Under the pieces are notes generated by a model that made no database searches, was not told the DNA's origin, and was given only the letters and a program-made list of their open reading frames with translations. A program made the position numbers and the translations under genes. A DNA stretch of 5,969 bases from a bacterium (GTDB lineage Bacteria > Verrucomicrobiota > Verrucomicrobiia > Methylacidiphilales > Verrucolacustridaceae), in assembly GCA_009921985.1 (NCBI GenBank), contig RFWS01000069.1, forward strand, positions 1 to 5,969, written 5' to 3'. Shown one piece after another: positions 5,397 through 5,969 of the stretch. Position 1 is the first letter of the stretch. The number at the start of each line of letters is the position of its first letter.

Positions 5397-5969
5397 TTAT
5401 TCTCTGGCTCCCGGCCGCCAGCGGCTTTCTTGTGCCAGCTTCTCCCAAAGTTTCTTTTCCTCCGGCCTGACTTCGGCCGGCACGACGATACCCAAAACGG
5501 CGTAAAGATCCCCACGTCCTCCATCCTCTCGTGCCAGCCCCTGCCCCCGCAACCTCAGTTTCTGACCGGCCGTGGATCCGGCCGGAACCTTCAAGGAAAC
5601 CGCTCCATCGAGGGTTGGTACAGACACCTTGGCCCCCAGCACCGCTTCCCACGGCGCGACTTCCACATCCGCAAAAAGATCGCTTCCTTCCACCCGCAGA
5701 TCAGGATGCCGGGCTAACCTCACCCGCAGATATAAATCTCCGGATTCCCCGCCGCTACGACCTGACTCCCCTTTGCCGGCCAACCGGATCCGTTGCCCCT
5801 CCCGAACCCCAGCCGGGATCTTCACCCGGTAGGTCTCCGTCTTCCCTCCACCTCGTTGCAGGGTCACTTCCCGCGTTGATCCGCGTAAAGCCTCCTCCAA
5901 CGTGACCATCATATCTCCCTCGATATCGGATCCGCGACGCGCCATGCGTCGGCCCGACGGGCGACGATC
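5397..5969 (-). CDS. cbpA: DnaJ-family co-chaperone (CbpA-like), C-terminal part only
   Basis: The window holds the last 190 codons; the frame is open to the edge, so the ATG at 5943-5945 is internal and the N-terminal J domain lies outside. Visible are the two peptide-binding beta domains of DnaJ. From that ATG, domain I begins G-S-D-I-E-G-D-M-M-V-T-L-E-E-A-L-R-G (5-22), with V-K-I-P-A-G-V-R-E-G-Q-R-I-R-L-A-G-K-G at 41-59. Domain II follows D-L-Y-L-R-V-R-L-A-R-H-P (70-81), with V-P-A-G-S-T-A-G-Q-K-L-R-L-R-G-Q-G at 120-136. No CxxCxGxG zinc repeats occur, so it is a type II (CbpA-like) rather than a DnaJ-type co-chaperone. The tail (157-182) is short and charged. It would deliver clients to DnaK. 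The adjacent cbpM gene supports the CbpA name. No DnaK is in view. Confidence 0.93.
   Translation of the reverse strand, partial: DRRPSGRRMARRGSDIEGDMMVTLEEALRGSTREVTLQRGGGKTETYRVKIPAGVREGQRIRLAGKGESGRSGGESGDLYLRVRLARHPDLRVEGSDLFADVEVAPWEAVLGAKVSVPTLDGAVSLKVPAGSTAGQKLRLRGQGLAREDGGRGDLYAVLGIVVPAEVRPEEKKLWEKLAQESRWRPGARE

Noticed and set aside
5080..5652. N-terminal extension of the DUF5069 frame giving a 336-residue protein
   Set aside because: The extension is Gly/Arg-rich low-complexity sequence read out of frame across cbpM and cbpA, both of which have clear family matches; the ATG at 5077-5079 has a Shine-Dalgarno.

Overview
The window carries nine genes packed almost edge to edge, with no gene-free stretch above 50 bases. 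Two lie on the plus strand (1-1360) and seven on the minus strand (5969 down to 1357). The two blocks converge and share a 4-base CTAG containing both stop codons. Both ends of the window cut genes: the 5' end of a retinal-forming oxygenase at the left and the 5' end of a DnaJ-type co-chaperone at the right. No RNA gene, IS element, CRISPR array or attachment site was seen.

The organism looks like a moderately high-GC Gram-negative bacterium. It has a Sec signal peptide, an OmpA-type peptidoglycan-binding protein and a SYLF lipid-binding protein. DUF5069 is, from general knowledge, concentrated in Verrucomicrobiota and Planctomycetota, and weak Shine-Dalgarno use and GTG starts fit that group. 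I therefore lean to a PVC bacterium, probably Verrucomicrobiota, at moderate confidence. The Brp/Blh oxygenase suggests that the host makes retinal and may have a rhodopsin, which is not in view.

Plus block: a Brp/Blh beta-carotene 15,15'-dioxygenase with all four expected iron-ligand histidines, then after 30 AT-rich bases a TPR protein of unknown role.

Minus block, in transcription order: a CbpA-like DnaJ (type II, J domain outside the window), a CbpM-like chaperone modulator 3 bases later, and a DUF5069 protein whose ATG overlaps the cbpM stop. After 45 bases comes an envelope and signalling set: a secreted SYLF (Ysc84) protein, a membrane-anchored coiled-coil OmpA-domain protein, a GAF-SpoIIE (RsbU-like) phosphatase, and an 86-residue protein whose GTG start overlaps the phosphatase stop. 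This could be one long transcript or two. The reading that links chaperone, envelope and phosphatase functions into one stress-response unit is inference from gene order.

The most interesting points are the SYLF/OmpA/phosphatase/small-protein cassette, the small protein itself (it resembles the ORF6C-type tail of phage antirepressors), and the coupling of DUF5069 to cbpAM.
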